Below are positions 19,352 to 26,588 of a stretch of DNA of 64,000 nucleotides, one piece after another (within the stretch, counting starts at the first letter, position 1; each line of letters starts with the position of its first letter). The position numbers and the translations under genes were made by a program. Under the pieces are notes generated by a model. That model was not told where the DNA came from. It saw nothing but the letters and a program-made list of their open reading frames with translations, and did not search any database. Source of the DNA: Thermus brockianus (GTDB lineage Bacteria; Deinococcota; Deinococci; Deinococcales; Thermaceae). The stretch is taken from assembly GCF_021462505.1 (NCBI RefSeq), contig NZ_JAKEDV010000004.1, positions 1-64,000 on the forward strand, written 5' to 3'.

Positions 19352-19529
19352 GGGCCACCTCCCACCGCTCCTCGGGCGCCAAGGCCTGGGCCAGGCGCCA
19401 CAGGGCCTGGGCAAGCCGTACCCGCCAGGGGCGGCGCAGGGGAAGGAGACGCCTCTCCCGCTCCGCCTCCCAAAGGCGCTCCCGGTACCGCTCCAGGAGG
19501 GCCTCCCGGTCCCAGTGCCCAAGCCCCAT
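19341..19529 (-). CDS. short basic protein, first gene of the small-protein operon
   Basis: The 62-residue protein is rich in Arg, Glu, Leu and Trp (ALLERYRERLWEAERERRLL), likely two amphipathic helices, and has no recognised domain. Its ATG is preceded at 6 nt by AGGAGGT, the best ribosome site in the operon, and by an AT-rich promoter with a perfect -35. It therefore defines the start of the transcript through the DUF2089 gene. Confidence 0.7.
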   Translation of the reverse strand: MGLGHWDREALLERYRERLWEAERERRLLPLRRPWRVRLAQALWRLAQALAPEERWEVARGG

Positions 19530-19547
19530 GGCCACCTCCTGTTTAAA

Positions 19548-19587
19548 AGAGTAAACCATTGATTTATAGATTGTCAAGTGTTGGTTT
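19548..19587 (-). promoter_or_regulatory. promoter and candidate operator of the small-protein operon
   Basis: On the minus strand a perfect -35 TTGACA (19572-19577) is separated by 18 nt from TACTCT (19548-19553). An inverted repeat, AAACCA at 19553-19558 and TGGTTT at 19582-19587 on the plus strand, brackets the -35. The region is strikingly AT-rich for this genome. Operator function is inferred. Confidence 0.55.
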
Positions 19588-19593
19588 CTATAT

Positions 19594-20346
19594 TTAAAGG
19601 GGAAGCCTCGAGGGGTGCCGGGACCCCAGGAAGGGCGCCCCCAGGAAGGCGAAGAGGAAGAGGGCGTAGGCGAGGAGGAGAAGCGCGGCCCGAATCCGGC
19701 CCCGAAGCCGGTCTTCCAGAAGAAAGTAAATGGTAAATAGGAACCACCCCCAAAATGCGGAAAGCTCCTTGGGGTCCAAGCTCAAAGGGCTTCCGAAGTA
19801 GCTAAAGGCCCAGGCCATGCCGCTTCCCAGGCCCAAGGTGGCCGCCCAGTAACCCACCCGCAAATACCCCCGCTCAAGCCGCCTTAGGCTCCAAAGGGGT
19901 GGAGCCCCCAAGGCCTTCTCCGGGTGGGCCCGCAGGCGCAGGTCCTGAAGCGCACACATAACCCCCGCCCCCACCCCCACGGCCAAGGCCAAGTAGGCCA
20001 CCAAAAAAGCCCCGGCGTGGAGGAGGGTGAGGAAAAGGGGAAGCTCCCCTCTGGGATGGGGCAGGGCCTTGAGGGCGAAAAGGCCCAGGACCAAGGAGAG
20101 GGCGAGGAGGTAGCGGCGCAAGGGGGAAAGCCTAGGGCGGAGGGCGAGGGCCTCGCCCCGCAGGGCCAGCAGGCCCCCAAGGACCAGGGCGGGCTGGGCC
20201 GGCCCGGAGAAAACCCCCTTGGACAACGCATCCGCCAAGGCGGCCCCTAGGTAGAGCCAGGCTCCAAGGCCAAGCCCTCGAGGCCAAAACCACCCCAGGG
20301 CCAAGAAGGCCACCCCCAGAAAGGCCAGGGCGCTCGCCGAGGTCAT
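19594..20346 (-). CDS. cytochrome c biogenesis / HemX-like membrane protein
   Basis: The 250-residue protein has about eight transmembrane segments and features of the CcmC/CcsA/HemX family: a WxWD-related segment (LDPKELSAFWGWFLFTIYF) with conserved His around LLHAGAFLVAYLAL. It follows hemA with an ATGA overlap, the usual position of HemX-type proteins, which influence GluTR levels or handle haem at the membrane. Exact role not resolved from sequence. Confidence 0.82.
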   Translation of the reverse strand: MTSASALAFLGVAFLALGWFWPRGLGLGAWLYLGAALADALSKGVFSGPAQPALVLGGLLALRGEALALRPRLSPLRRYLLALSLVLGLFALKALPHPRGELPLFLTLLHAGAFLVAYLALAVGVGAGVMCALQDLRLRAHPEKALGAPPLWSLRRLERGYLRVGYWAATLGLGSGMAWAFSYFGSPLSLDPKELSAFWGWFLFTIYFLLEDRLRGRIRAALLLLAYALFLFAFLGAPFLGSRHPSRLPL

Positions 20347-21458
20347 GGCCGGGCCTGGGCCTTGAGGGCCAGGATCAAAGGGTGGGCCCGGCGGCCCGCC
20401 TCCTTGTGCCAGGTGAGGGGGTCGGCGTGGGGGAGTTCCCGGGCCACCTCCCTAAGAAGCCTCTCCTCCAGGGCCCGGATGGCCTCCCGCACCCGGTGGC
20501 CGGCGTACCACTCCAGGTAGTCCCCCAGGGCCTTCTCTATCAGGGCCTCCACCTTGGGCACCTCGCCCAGGCGGGCCTTAAGGTTTTTCTCCACCACCCG
20601 TTCCAGGTCATCCAGATTGTAGAGGTAGGCGTGGGGAAGCCGTCCCACCCGGGGGTCAATGTTCCGGGGAAGGGCGATGTCAATGAGAAAAAGGGGCTTA
20701 GCCCGCCGGGGCAGGTCCTCGGGGCGCACCAGGTAGTGGGGGGCGGCCGCCGAGGCCACCACCAGGTCCGCCTCCGCCAGGACCTGGGGCAGGGCTTCCA
20801 GGGCAAAGGCCTCCCCGCCCAAGCGCTCCGCCAAGGCCCTGGCCCTCTCCGCCGTGCGGTTCACCACCAAAACCCGCCCCACCCCGTGGGCGCGGAGGTG
20901 GGTGAGGAAAAGCTCCGCCATCTCCCCCGCCCCCAAAACCGCCACGGCAAGCCCCGTGAGGTCGCCATAGACGGCCTGGGCCAGGTCCAAGGCGGCGTAG
21001 GCCACGCTTACCGCCCCAGCCCCGATGGCGGTTTCGCTCCGGGCCCGCTTGCCCAGGGCGATGGCGGACTGGAAAGCCTTTTCCAAAAGGCTTTCCGTGG
21101 CCTTGTGCGCCCTGGCCAGGAAAAGGGCTTCCCGCACCTGGCCGAGGATCTGCGCCTCCCCCACCACCAAGGAGTCTAGCCCCGCCGCCACGCGGAAGAG
21201 GTGGCGCAGGGCCTCCGTCCCCTCCCGAAGGTACAGGTACCGGGGTTCCACGCCCCGTTCCCGAAGGAGGGCCCTGGCCTCCTCGGGGGTGCCCACCCCG
21301 TAGATCTCCGTGCGGTTGCAGGTGGAAAGGACCACCGCCTTGCCCAGGCGCCGGAGGGCGGCGGGAAGGGCCACGGCCGGGTCCAAAGCCGCCCTTTCCC
21401 GCACCTCCACAGGGGCGGTCTTGTGGGAAAGGCCCACCAGGTAGAGGGGTAGGGCCAT
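20343..21458 (-). CDS. hemA: glutamyl-tRNA reductase
   Basis: The 371-residue protein reads LYLVGLSHKTAPVEVRER at its start, the active-site Cys in LSTCNRTEIYG, EAQILGQVREAL, and a Rossmann NADPH motif VLGAGEMAEL, followed by the dimerisation domain. It reduces Glu-tRNA to glutamate-1-semialdehyde, the first committed tetrapyrrole step. ATG 21458 is chosen because upstream codons are unlike any GluTR. TATACT lies 11 nt upstream with a palindromic element beyond it. Confidence 0.95.
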   Translation of the reverse strand: MALPLYLVGLSHKTAPVEVRERAALDPAVALPAALRRLGKAVVLSTCNRTEIYGVGTPEEARALLRERGVEPRYLYLREGTEALRHLFRVAAGLDSLVVGEAQILGQVREALFLARAHKATESLLEKAFQSAIALGKRARSETAIGAGAVSVAYAALDLAQAVYGDLTGLAVAVLGAGEMAELFLTHLRAHGVGRVLVVNRTAERARALAERLGGEAFALEALPQVLAEADLVVASAAAPHYLVRPEDLPRRAKPLFLIDIALPRNIDPRVGRLPHAYLYNLDDLERVVEKNLKARLGEVPKVEALIEKALGDYLEWYAGHRVREAIRALEERLLREVARELPHADPLTWHKEAGRRAHPLILALKAQARP

Positions 21459-21469
21459 AGCCTTCCGCC

Positions 21470-21502
21470 AGTATACCCAAGCCGGGTAGGGACACCTGTC
21501 CC
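21470..21502 (-). promoter_or_regulatory. hemA promoter with palindromic operator-like element
   Basis: TATACT (-10) at 21470-21475 lies 8 nt downstream, on the minus strand, of an element whose plus-strand sequence is GGGTAGGGACACCTGTCCC (21484-21502). The core GGGACA/TGTCCC is a perfect inverted repeat and covers the -35 position. The same element, differing at two of 19 positions, precedes pntA at 57972-57990. Confidence 0.6.
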
Positions 21503-22177
21503 TCAAAGGGCCTCTAGGATAGCCTCCCATAGCCCCTCCAGCCCCGGGCGGGGGGCTTCGTACACGGGAAAGCCAAGCCCCCTCGCCGCCTCCGCCGTGG
21601 AAGGGCCGATGCAGGCCGCCTTGGGCCGCCTCGAGGTCCAGCGGGCGTAGGCCCGCACCCCGCTTGGGCTAAAGAAGGCCGCCACCTCCGCCTCCTCCAA
21701 GAGGCGGCGCTCCCTTTGGGAAAGCTCCCTCTCCCGGGTGGCGTAGACCTCGAGGCGCACCACCTCCACCCCCCGCGCCCTAAGCCCCCGCTCCAACCCC
21801 TCCCCCGCCAGGTCCCCGGCCACGAAGAGGACCCGCTTGGCCTCCGGAAAAGCCCGGGCTAGGTCCTTGGCCGTGGCCCTTTCCGGGAGGAAGGTGGGGG
21901 GAAGCCCCCCTTGCCGCAGGACCTCCCCCGTCCCCTCCCCCACCGCCGCCACCCTAAGGGGGGGCCTTCCCGCCCGCTCCCAGGCCCCAAGGAGGCGCCT
22001 CGCCCCCTCCTTGGAGGTCACGGCCACCCAGTCAAACCCCTCCCCGAGGGCCTCGGGAAGGCGGGCGAGGCCCGGGAGGTCCACCTGTTCCAAAAGGGCC
22101 ACCTCCGCCGCCCTTACCCCCAAGGCGGCAAGCCTCTCCAAAAGCGCCCTATCCTTCCCCCTCGTGAGGAGCACCAC
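21503..22177 (-). CDS. hemD: uroporphyrinogen-III synthase
   Basis: The 224-residue protein has the two-domain HemD pattern of low sequence conservation: LLTRGKDRALLERL at the start, WVAVTSKEGARRL and AAFFSPSGVRAYARW as the two conserved Ser/Thr loops, and ACIGPSTAEAARGLG near the end. It cyclises hydroxymethylbilane with ring D inversion. It starts with GTG 22177, overlapping the CMD gene by 29 bp, and lies just upstream of hemA. Confidence 0.88.
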   Translation of the reverse strand: MVLLTRGKDRALLERLAALGVRAAEVALLEQVDLPGLARLPEALGEGFDWVAVTSKEGARRLLGAWERAGRPPLRVAAVGEGTGEVLRQGGLPPTFLPERATAKDLARAFPEAKRVLFVAGDLAGEGLERGLRARGVEVVRLEVYATRERELSQRERRLLEEAEVAAFFSPSGVRAYARWTSRRPKAACIGPSTAEAARGLGFPVYEAPRPGLEGLWEAILEAL

Positions 22178-22514
22178 GGCCCTTCAACACCTTTTGGAAA
22201 AGCCGCATGGCCGCCAGAGCCCGGGGAAAGCCCAGGAAAAGGGCCGACTGGAGGATGGCCTCCCGCACCTCCCGTTCCGTGGCCCCCACCCTAAGGGCCC
22301 CTTCCAGGTGGGTGGCGAGCTCCTTGGGGCTTCCCAGGGCGATGAGGGCGGTGATGGCGAGGAGCTCCCGCGTCTTCAGGTCCAGCCCCGGGCGGGCCAG
22401 GACCTCCTCGTAGGCGAAGTCGCGGATGTAGCGGAAAAGGTCCTCGTCCACCGCCTTGAGGCTCTCCTCTATGGCCTCTTGCTTCTCCCCCCAGATGGCC
22501 GCCCGCACGCTCAT
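22149..22514 (-). CDS. carboxymuconolactone decarboxylase-family protein
   Basis: The 121-residue all-helical protein has the CMD/AhpD-like core LDLKTRELLAITALIALG.. followed by ELATHLEGALRVGATEREVREAI. The redox CxxC of AhpD is absent, so it belongs to the non-peroxidase branch of the family. It overlaps both the HAD gene (4 bp) and hemD (29 bp). Substrate unknown. Confidence 0.85.
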   Translation of the reverse strand: MSVRAAIWGEKQEAIEESLKAVDEDLFRYIRDFAYEEVLARPGLDLKTRELLAITALIALGSPKELATHLEGALRVGATEREVREAILQSALFLGFPRALAAMRLFQKVLKGRGAPHEGEG

Positions 22515-23170
22515 GGCAGGAAGTCTAGCACCCTCTCCAAGGGGTGGAGGGCCTTCGGGTTTTGGCCCAGGGGGTCAAAGAGGAGGGGCCTCACCCGGGC
22601 GGCCTCCGCCCCCAGGAGGTCCGCCTCCGAGTCCCCCACATGCACCGCCTCCTCCGGGGCCACGCCCAGGGCCTCCAAGGCCTCCTGGAAAAGCCTGGGG
22701 TCGGGCTTGGCCACCCCGGAGAGGGCGCTCACCGCCAGGTGGTGGAAGTAGGGCCTAAGCCCCACCACCTCCAGGATCTCGGGCAAGGTGGCGTCCCAGT
22801 TGGACACCACCGCCAGGGAATACCCCCGCTCCCTTAGGGCCCTGAGGACCTCTTGGGCCCCGGGGGTGATGGGCCAGAAACGGGGGTTCTTCCAGTTTTC
22901 CACCAGTTCCTGGGAAAGGGCCTCCGCCTCGGCCTCGAGGCCCATGCCCACAAAGAGCCGCTTATGGAACTCCCGCCACAGGGCCAGGGCCGTGGGGAGG
23001 TCCTTGGCCTTTAGGTGGTTTTCCTCGTAAAAGCGGAAAGCGGCCAGGGCCGCCTCCTTGGGGTCTTTCCTCGGCTTTAGGCCCCGCTCCTCCAAAAAGG
23101 GCAGGAGCCAAAACCGGGGGCTTGCCAGGATCAAGGTGTTGCCCACGTCAAAGAGCACGGCCCGGGTCAT
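22511..23170 (-). CDS. HAD-superfamily hydrolase with altered first motif
   Basis: The 219-residue protein starts AVLFDVGNTL: the nucleophile Asp is present but the residue two places on, normally the Asp acid/base, is Gly. The later motifs are intact (VVSNWD, KPDPRLF, VHVGDSEADLLGA). This occurs in a subset of HAD proteins; phosphatase activity may be reduced or different. The ATG is preceded at 6 nt by TAAACT. Confidence 0.85.
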   Translation of the reverse strand: MTRAVLFDVGNTLILASPRFWLLPFLEERGLKPRKDPKEAALAAFRFYEENHLKAKDLPTALALWREFHKRLFVGMGLEAEAEALSQELVENWKNPRFWPITPGAQEVLRALRERGYSLAVVSNWDATLPEILEVVGLRPYFHHLAVSALSGVAKPDPRLFQEALEALGVAPEEAVHVGDSEADLLGAEAARVRPLLFDPLGQNPKALHPLERVLDFLP

Positions 23171-23176
23171 GGCTCA

Positions 23177-23182
23177 AGTTTA
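23177..23182 (-). promoter_or_regulatory. -10 box TAAACT for the HAD-CMD-hemD group
   Basis: TAAACT sits exactly 6 nt before the ATG at 23170 on the minus strand, consistent with a leaderless mRNA. Confidence 0.5.
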
Positions 23183-23250
23183 CGCCCCTTCCCTCTAACC
23201 TGGGTCTAACCCTCCCTAGCTACGCTTTTTATAGCAAGGGGGTGAACGGG

Positions 23251-23811
23251 ATGCGGTGGCTTGCGTGGAGCTTGGCCCTTCTCCTACCGGCCCTGGCCCA
23301 GACCTTTGAGGTGGCCTCGGGGGAGGCCCGCTACCGGGTGAGGGAGGAGCTTTTGCAGGTGGGCATTGCCGACGCCGTGGGCACCACCAAGGCGGTGGAG
23401 GGGCGGGTGGTCCTCCAGGGAGGGCGGATTAGCGGGGAGTTCGTGGTGGACCTGAGGGAGCTTAAAAGCGACCAGTCCCGCCGGGACAACTACCTAAGGC
23501 AAAACACCCTGGAGACGAGCCGCTTCCCCACCGCCACCTTCCGCCCCAAGGAGGTGAAGGGCCTTCCCAACCCCCTGCCCCAAAGCGGCAAGGTCCCCAT
23601 CCAGGTGGTGGGGGACCTGACCCTCCGGGACGTGACGGCGGAGGTGGTCTGGGAGGGGGAGGCGGAGTTTCGGGGCCAGGAGGTGCGGGTCTTTTTGAAA
23701 ACGGAGTTCCCCTTTGAAAAGTTCCGCCTCACCCAGCCCCGGGTGCCCATCGTCCTTAGCGTGGAGAACCGGATCCGGCTAGAGGTGGACCTCCTCCTAA
23801 GGAGGCGGTGA
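23251..23811 (+). CDS. YceI-family periplasmic lipid-binding protein
   Basis: The 186-residue protein has a signal peptide (MRWLAWSLALLLPALAQ) and a YceI lipocalin-like barrel: GEARYRVREELL, GEFVVDLRELKSDQSRRDNYLRQ, FPTATFRP, GDLTLRDVTAEVVWEGEA. The family binds polyisoprenoids and related lipids. ATG 23251 is chosen by the signal peptide; a possible -10 TATAGC lies at 23231-23236. It overlaps the next gene by TGATG. Confidence 0.9.
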   Translation: MRWLAWSLALLLPALAQTFEVASGEARYRVREELLQVGIADAVGTTKAVEGRVVLQGGRISGEFVVDLRELKSDQSRRDNYLRQNTLETSRFPTATFRPKEVKGLPNPLPQSGKVPIQVVGDLTLRDVTAEVVWEGEAEFRGQEVRVFLKTEFPFEKFRLTQPRVPIVLSVENRIRLEVDLLLRRR

Positions 23812-24392
23812 TGCAAAGGCGTGCGGTTTTGGGCCTTTTCCTCCTCCCCTTGGCCCGGGCCCAGGGGGCTTGCCGCCCCACCCCCGCCCTCACGGAAGGC
23901 CCCTATTACCTCCGGGAGGTGCCCCGGAGGCAGGACCTGCGGGAGGGGCTTCCCGGGCTTCCCCTGCGCCTCACCCTAAGGGTGCAAAGCGCCGCCTGCC
24001 GCCCCCTGCCGGGGGCCCGGGTGGACCTCTGGCACACGGACGCCCTGGGCCGCTACTCCGGGGTGGACGCCCCCGGCACCTTCTGCCGCGGGTGGCAGGC
24101 CACGGACGAAAAGGGGGAGGTGGCCTTCCTCACCCTCTTTCCCGGTTGGTACCCAAGCCGCACCCCCCACCTGCACCTAAGGGTGGAGGCGGGGGGCAGG
24201 GCCTTCGCCACCCAGCTCTTCTTCCCCGAGGAGGTGCAGCGCCAGGTCTACGCCCAGCCCCCCTACGCCCCCAGGGGGATGCCCCGGGTGGGCAACCGCC
24301 AGGACGGCATCTTCCGCGCCGACCTCCTCCTCGCCCTAAGGCCCGAGGGGGAAGGCTTCGCCGCCGGCTTCACCCTCACCCTGCCCTTCTAG
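23811..24392 (+). CDS. secreted intradiol dioxygenase-like protein
   Basis: The 193-residue protein begins with a twin-arginine-like signal (MQRRAVLGLFLLPLARAQG). The catalytic fold of protocatechuate/catechol 1,2-dioxygenases follows: TEGPYYL (Tyr ligand), ARVDLWHTDALGRYSG, FLTLFPGWYPSRTPHLHLRV (Tyr and His ligands). The family cleaves aromatic rings between hydroxyls with Fe(III); exported members are poorly understood. It is coupled to the YceI gene upstream. Confidence 0.87.
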   Translation: MQRRAVLGLFLLPLARAQGACRPTPALTEGPYYLREVPRRQDLREGLPGLPLRLTLRVQSAACRPLPGARVDLWHTDALGRYSGVDAPGTFCRGWQATDEKGEVAFLTLFPGWYPSRTPHLHLRVEAGGRAFATQLFFPEEVQRQVYAQPPYAPRGMPRVGNRQDGIFRADLLLALRPEGEGFAAGFTLTLPF

Positions 24393-24421
24393 TGGGGACA
24401 TCCTCCCTTCCATCACCAGGG

Positions 24422-24427
24422 CATAAT
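24422..24427 (+). promoter_or_regulatory. -10 box CATAAT for the M20 peptidase gene
   Basis: CATAAT is exactly 6 nt before ATG 24434, fitting a leaderless transcript. Confidence 0.5.
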
Positions 24428-24433
24428 GGGGGT

Positions 24434-25549
24434 ATGGAAACCCTGGCCTGGATGCAAGCCAAGCTCCCCGAGTTTCTCAAGGACCTCGAGGCCTTCGTGC
24501 GCCGGGAGTCCCCCTCGGGGGACCGGGCGGGCCTGGAGGCGGCCGCCGCCTTCCTGGAAGAGGCCTTCGGGCCCCTGGAGGGGCGGCTTTCCCGCAAGGA
24601 CACCCCGGCAGGGCCCGTCCTCCTCCTGCGGCGGGAGGGGGAAGGGGCGCCTGTCCTGGTGCTTTGCCACTACGATACCGTCCACCCCAAGGGGAGCTTC
24701 CCCGAACCCTTCCGCCTGGAAAAGGACAAGGCGGTGGGCCCTGGGGTCTACGACATGAAGGGGGGGATCATCGCCCTCCTCTACGCCCTCCGCCACGCCG
24801 AGGCCACGGGAAGGCGGCTCCCCGCCCTGGAAATCCTCTTCACCCCCGACGAGGAAACGGGCTCCAAGGAAAGCCGCCCCCTCATTGAGGCGGCGGCCAA
24901 GAAGGCCAGGGCCGCCTTGGTCCTCGAGCCCCCTACGGCCACGGGGGACCTGAAGGTGGCCCGCAAAGGGGTGGGGCTTTACCGCCTAAAGGCCCGGGGC
25001 AAGGCCGCCCACCAAGGGGTGGAGCCGGAAAAGGGGGTGAACGCCATCCTGGAACTCGCCCACCAGATCCTCCGGGTGGCGGCCCTGGAGGACCGGGAGA
25101 AGGGCACCACCCTAGGCCCCAACGTGGTGCGGGGAGGAACGGTGAGCAACGTGGTGGCGGAGGAGGCCTGGGTGGAGTTGGATCTCAGGGCCTGGACCCT
25201 CGAGGAGGTAAGGCGGGTGGAAGAGGCCCTTAAAAACCTCACCCCCGCCCTCCCCGGGGCCCGGCTAGAGGTCTCGGGGGGCCTGAACCGCCCCCCCATG
25301 GAGCCCACCGAGGCCAGCCTCGCCCTCTTCGCCAAGGCCAAGGCCATCGGGGAGGCCCTGGGGCTCCGCCTGGAGCCGGGCCGGGTGGGCGGGGGGTCCG
25401 ACGGCAACTTCACCGCCGCCCTGGGGGTCCCCACCCTGGACGGCCTGGGGCTTTTCGGCGGGGACGCCCACCAACGGACGGAGTACGTGGTGGTCTCGGA
25501 AATCCCCAGGCGCGCCGCCCTTTTGGCCGAGCTCCTCTACGCCCTATGA
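24434..25549 (+). CDS. M20-family metallopeptidase (carboxypeptidase G2-like)
   Basis: The 371-residue protein has the M20 metal-binding set: CHYDTVHPKGSF (His, Asp), VYDMKGG (bridging Asp), PDEETGSKE (catalytic Glu pair) and GDAHQRTEY (last His), with a dimerisation insert between. CPG2-like members remove C-terminal Glu or hydrolyse N-acylated amino acids. It overlaps the YbaK gene by ATGA. A much longer upstream reading in the same frame is antisense-like and is rejected. Confidence 0.92.
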   Translation: METLAWMQAKLPEFLKDLEAFVRRESPSGDRAGLEAAAAFLEEAFGPLEGRLSRKDTPAGPVLLLRREGEGAPVLVLCHYDTVHPKGSFPEPFRLEKDKAVGPGVYDMKGGIIALLYALRHAEATGRRLPALEILFTPDEETGSKESRPLIEAAAKKARAALVLEPPTATGDLKVARKGVGLYRLKARGKAAHQGVEPEKGVNAILELAHQILRVAALEDREKGTTLGPNVVRGGTVSNVVAEEAWVELDLRAWTLEEVRRVEEALKNLTPALPGARLEVSGGLNRPPMEPTEASLALFAKAKAIGEALGLRLEPGRVGGGSDGNFTAALGVPTLDGLGLFGGDAHQRTEYVVVSEIPRRAALLAELLYAL

Positions 25550-26016
25550 GCCCTTCCGCCCTCCGGGTGCAGGAAGCCCTAGAGGCCAAGGGTTTTGGCC
25601 ACCTGAAGGTGGTGGAGCTGGAAGTCTCCACCCGCACCGCCCAGGAGGCGGCGGAGGCGGTGGGGGCCGGGGTGGGGCAGATCGTGAAGAGCCTGGTCTT
25701 CGTGGGGGAAAAGGGGGCTTACCTCTTCCTGATGAGCGGGAAAAACCGCCTGGACCTGAAGAAGGCCGAAGCCCTGGTGGAGGACTCCTTGCGCCGGGCC
25801 ACCCCCGAGGAGGTGCGCGCCCTCACCGGCTTCGCCATCGGGGGCGTGCCTCCCTTGGGCCACGCCACCCCCCTGCCCGCCTTTTTGGACCAGGATCTCC
25901 TGGTCCACGAAGAAGTCTGGGCGGCGGCAGGCACGCCCAGGGCCCTCTTCCGGGCCACGCCCAAGGAGCTCCTCGCCCTCACGGGGGCGAGGGTGGCCGA
26001 CCTCAAGGAGGCGTGA
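25546..26016 (+). CDS. YbaK/ProX-type aminoacyl-tRNA deacylase
   Basis: The 156-residue protein matches the YbaK/EbsC domain: AQEAAEAVGAGVGQIVKSLVF, LFLMSGKNRLDLKKAEAL, GFAIGGVPPLGHATPLPAF. The family deacylates mischarged tRNAs such as Cys- or Ala-tRNA-Pro. Translational coupling is visible at both ends (ATGA upstream, TGATG downstream). Confidence 0.92.
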   Translation: MSPSALRVQEALEAKGFGHLKVVELEVSTRTAQEAAEAVGAGVGQIVKSLVFVGEKGAYLFLMSGKNRLDLKKAEALVEDSLRRATPEEVRALTGFAIGGVPPLGHATPLPAFLDQDLLVHEEVWAAAGTPRALFRATPKELLALTGARVADLKEA

Positions 26017-26294
26017 TGTGGCCCTTCCGCCAAGACCCCCACGTGAAGCCGGAGGGCCCCTTGGCCTTCCGGGTGCGGGTGCGCACGAAAAGCGGGGAGG
26101 TGGTGGAGCTTAGGCTCTCCAAGAGCATGGAGATTAGCCCCACGGAAGGGGGCTACTACGTGCGCAAGGAGATCGTGGCTCCCCAAAGCCTGGACCGGGC
26201 GGTCTTGGAGATCTGGTTTGACCGCCGCTACCGCCCCGTGCGGAAGCAGGTGGAGGGGGGCGAACTCGTGCCCATCCGGGAGTGGAAGGGGTAG
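26016..26294 (+). CDS. small conserved-looking protein of unknown function
   Basis: The 92-residue protein (MWPFRQDPHVKPEGP...) is predicted mostly beta (LAFRVRVRTKSGEVVELRL) with basic and aromatic residues and no signal peptide. I recognise no family. It is fused into the operon by TGATG overlap with ybaK, and its TAG stop is the beginning of the next -10 box. Confidence 0.7.
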   Translation: MWPFRQDPHVKPEGPLAFRVRVRTKSGEVVELRLSKSMEISPTEGGYYVRKEIVAPQSLDRAVLEIWFDRRYRPVRKQVEGGELVPIREWKG

Positions 26295-26297
26295 AAT
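26292..26297 (+). promoter_or_regulatory. -10 box TAGAAT overlapping a stop codon
   Basis: The first three bases are the TAG stop of the 92-residue protein; 6 nt later comes the ATG of a 57-residue membrane protein. This suggests an internal leaderless promoter in the operon. Confidence 0.5.
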
Positions 26298-26303
26298 GGG
26301 AAT

Positions 26304-26477
26304 ATGGAAAAAATCCTGCTCCTCCTCGGGCTTCTCCTCATGGTTTACAACGTCCTTTACGGCCTCCGGCTCAAGCGGGCCATCCCCGGCGGGGTGATGG
26401 GGGAACGGAGTGGGCAGATGCTCTTCCTCATCGCCTTCTTTGCCCTGGCCTACCTCGCCATCCTCCTCCTCACCTAG
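26304..26477 (+). CDS. 57-residue membrane protein
   Basis: ATG 26304 to TAG 26475-26477 encodes a short protein with two transmembrane helices (MEKILLLLGLLLMVYNVLY and QMLFLIAFFALAYLAILLLT) joined by a basic, Gly-containing loop (GLRLKRAIPGGVMGERSG). The spacing from the -10 box and the helix-loop-helix pattern support it. Function unknown. Confidence 0.7.
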   Translation: MEKILLLLGLLLMVYNVLYGLRLKRAIPGGVMGERSGQMLFLIAFFALAYLAILLLT

Positions 26478-26586
26478 GGAGCCCTCCAGCCTCCTCCTCC
26501 TTCTCCTCTCCTTGGTCCTCCTCTTGGGGGCGGTCTTCGTCTACCTGGTCCTGCGCCTGGTGGACGCCATCGTGGCCTCCTTGTAG
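26476..26586 (+). CDS. candidate 24-36 residue single-helix membrane protein, start unresolved
   Basis: A frame overlapping the previous TAG by two bases reads REPSSLLLLLLSLVLLLGAV then FVYLVLRLVDAIVASL and stops 2 nt before the next ATG. The pattern is a perfect single membrane helix. No ATG or GTG opens it; TTG at 26512 would give 24 residues, while the full 36-residue reading would need an AGG start or a +1 slip from the previous frame. Low confidence on its boundaries. Confidence 0.4.
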   Translation, partial: REPSSLLLLLLSLVLLLGAVFVYLVLRLVDAIVASL

Positions 26587-26588
26587 CC

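Noticed and set aside
19352..19522. 57-residue extension of the 105-residue operon protein
   Set aside because: It is the shadow of the 62-residue gene; GTG 19351 has a ribosome site and normal overlap.
23870..24433. Long N-terminal extension of the M20 peptidase
   Set aside because: Pro/Arg/Gly-rich shadow of the dioxygenase gene; the family start and a -10 box at 6 nt fix ATG 24434.
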